The notes beneath the pieces were generated by a model. It saw only the letters and a list, made by a program, of their open reading frames with translations. It searched no databases and was not told the origin of the DNA. 5,676 nt of DNA, from positions 1-5,676 of the forward strand of contig JAGCGE010000228.1 of NCBI GenBank assembly GCA_017649745.1, given 5' to 3'. The position numbers and the translations under genes were made by a program. Below are positions 5,054 to 5,676 of this stretch, one piece after another. Position 1 is the first letter of the stretch. Each line of letters starts with the position of its first letter. This DNA comes from Clostridiales bacterium. Lineage in GTDB: Bacteria > Bacillota_A > Clostridia > Saccharofermentanales > Saccharofermentanaceae.

Positions 5054-5676
5054 ATGAAACGCTTCAGAGTATTGATATTGATCCTCTGCGCGGCTCTGGT
5101 GCTCTCGTCTTGCGGGAATACTTCAACTGAGGAGACAGAGACGACGGATACTGAAGTGACAGCGACCGAAGATGTAGCGCCTGCTGTCATCACGATACCA
5201 TCGACTGAAGCAACGTCTGAAGAGACAACAGCGGAAACGGTCGATAACGTCGTTGCCAAGGGCTTTGGCGCAGAAAGGTTCAAGTCATACAGAGATTATG
5301 CGACGCAGCTTCACAACGAGAATCCTGATCTGAGATTCTATTATGAAGAGAATTACGAGTATAAGCCTCTCCAGTTCAATCTGTGCGTCTTTGATCCTGA
5401 ATGGGCGTCGGTCATGATCTATTACTGTTCCGACATGGGTGAGATGCAGCTGCTCGAGACTTATACTGTGGAGAATCCTGAAGCTCTTTTGGCAACTACT
5501 AACTCTTATGAGACGTTCATGAACATGCCTTTGATGATGAGCGGCGCAGGCTCCAATGATAACTTCGTCGGTTCGATCGATGACGGCAGGTACTTCGGAA
5601 GCATCATCGCTTTTAATGAGAGTGCCACCAAGATGCTCGTGTCGGTCGGAACGCCTATTACCATGACAAAAGACGA
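5054..5676 (+). CDS. Putative lipoprotein of unknown function (3' end outside the window)
   Basis: The frame is open from the ATG to the window edge (207 codons). The start is well supported by AGGAGG (5039-5044) at 9 bases. Residues 1-20 are a lipoprotein signal: basic KRFR, a hydrophobic core (about 6-17) and the lipobox L-S-S-C with Cys20 as the lipidated residue. Residues about 22-65 are a low-complexity linker rich in Thr, Glu and Ser, typical of a flexible spacer on the outer face of the membrane. From about residue 66 a folded domain begins, with many aromatic and acidic residues (for example RFYYEENYEYKP). I recognise no family. It follows the hairpin array and probably has its own promoter; a link to phosphonate metabolism is not shown. 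Confidence 0.85.
   Translation, partial: MKRFRVLILILCAALVLSSCGNTSTEETETTDTEVTATEDVAPAVITIPSTEATSEETTAETVDNVVAKGFGAERFKSYRDYATQLHNENPDLRFYYEENYEYKPLQFNLCVFDPEWASVMIYYCSDMGEMQLLETYTVENPEALLATTNSYETFMNMPLMMSGAGSNDNFVGSIDDGRYFGSIIAFNESATKMLVSVGTPITMTKD

Noticed and set aside
5026..5283. 85-codon minus-strand frame, rich in Val, Ser and Ala
   Set aside because: It is the antisense image of the Thr/Glu-rich linker of the lipoprotein, whose own start, ribosome site and signal are convincing.

Overview
The window carries a compact, same-strand phosphonate biosynthesis operon, followed by a 435-base intergenic region packed with inverted repeats and then the start of a lipoprotein gene. Strong AGGAGG-type ribosome sites, moderate GC and a lipobox lipoprotein with a Thr/Glu-rich linker suggest an anaerobic Bacillota (Clostridia) genome. 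This is an inference from style; no marker gene is present.

Layout: bases 1-63 are the last 20 codons of an unidentified upstream gene. A sigma-A-like promoter (60-88) and a repeat-containing leader follow. The operon comes next: a cytidylyltransferase with an N-terminal winged helix (149-1039, pntC-like), 2-aminoethylphosphonate transaminase (1054-2190, phnW), phosphoenolpyruvate mutase with an N-terminal nucleotidyltransferase-like domain (2192-3487, pepM) and phosphonopyruvate decarboxylase (3497-4618, ppd/aepY). Gaps are 14, 1 and 9 bases, each with its own ribosome site. Bases 4619-5053 hold no gene but contain eight 39-40 bp units that begin TTACG and end CGTAA. A lipoprotein gene starts at 5054 and runs off the window.

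How the genes work together: PepM isomerises PEP to phosphonopyruvate. Ppd decarboxylates it to phosphonoacetaldehyde, which makes the unfavourable first step irreversible. PhnW transaminates the aldehyde to 2-aminoethylphosphonate (AEP), and the PntC-like enzyme activates AEP as CMP-AEP. That is a full route from PEP to an activated headgroup used to decorate surface glycans or lipids. No transferase that would use CMP-AEP is visible, and no phosphonatase (phnX) that would point to catabolism.

The parts most worth a second look are the hairpin-unit array (4623-5007), whose arm variants match better across the spacers than within the units; the winged helix fused to the first enzyme of the operon; and the PepM N-terminal domain, which keeps HxGH but appears to have lost the second (ISST-type) signature of its family.
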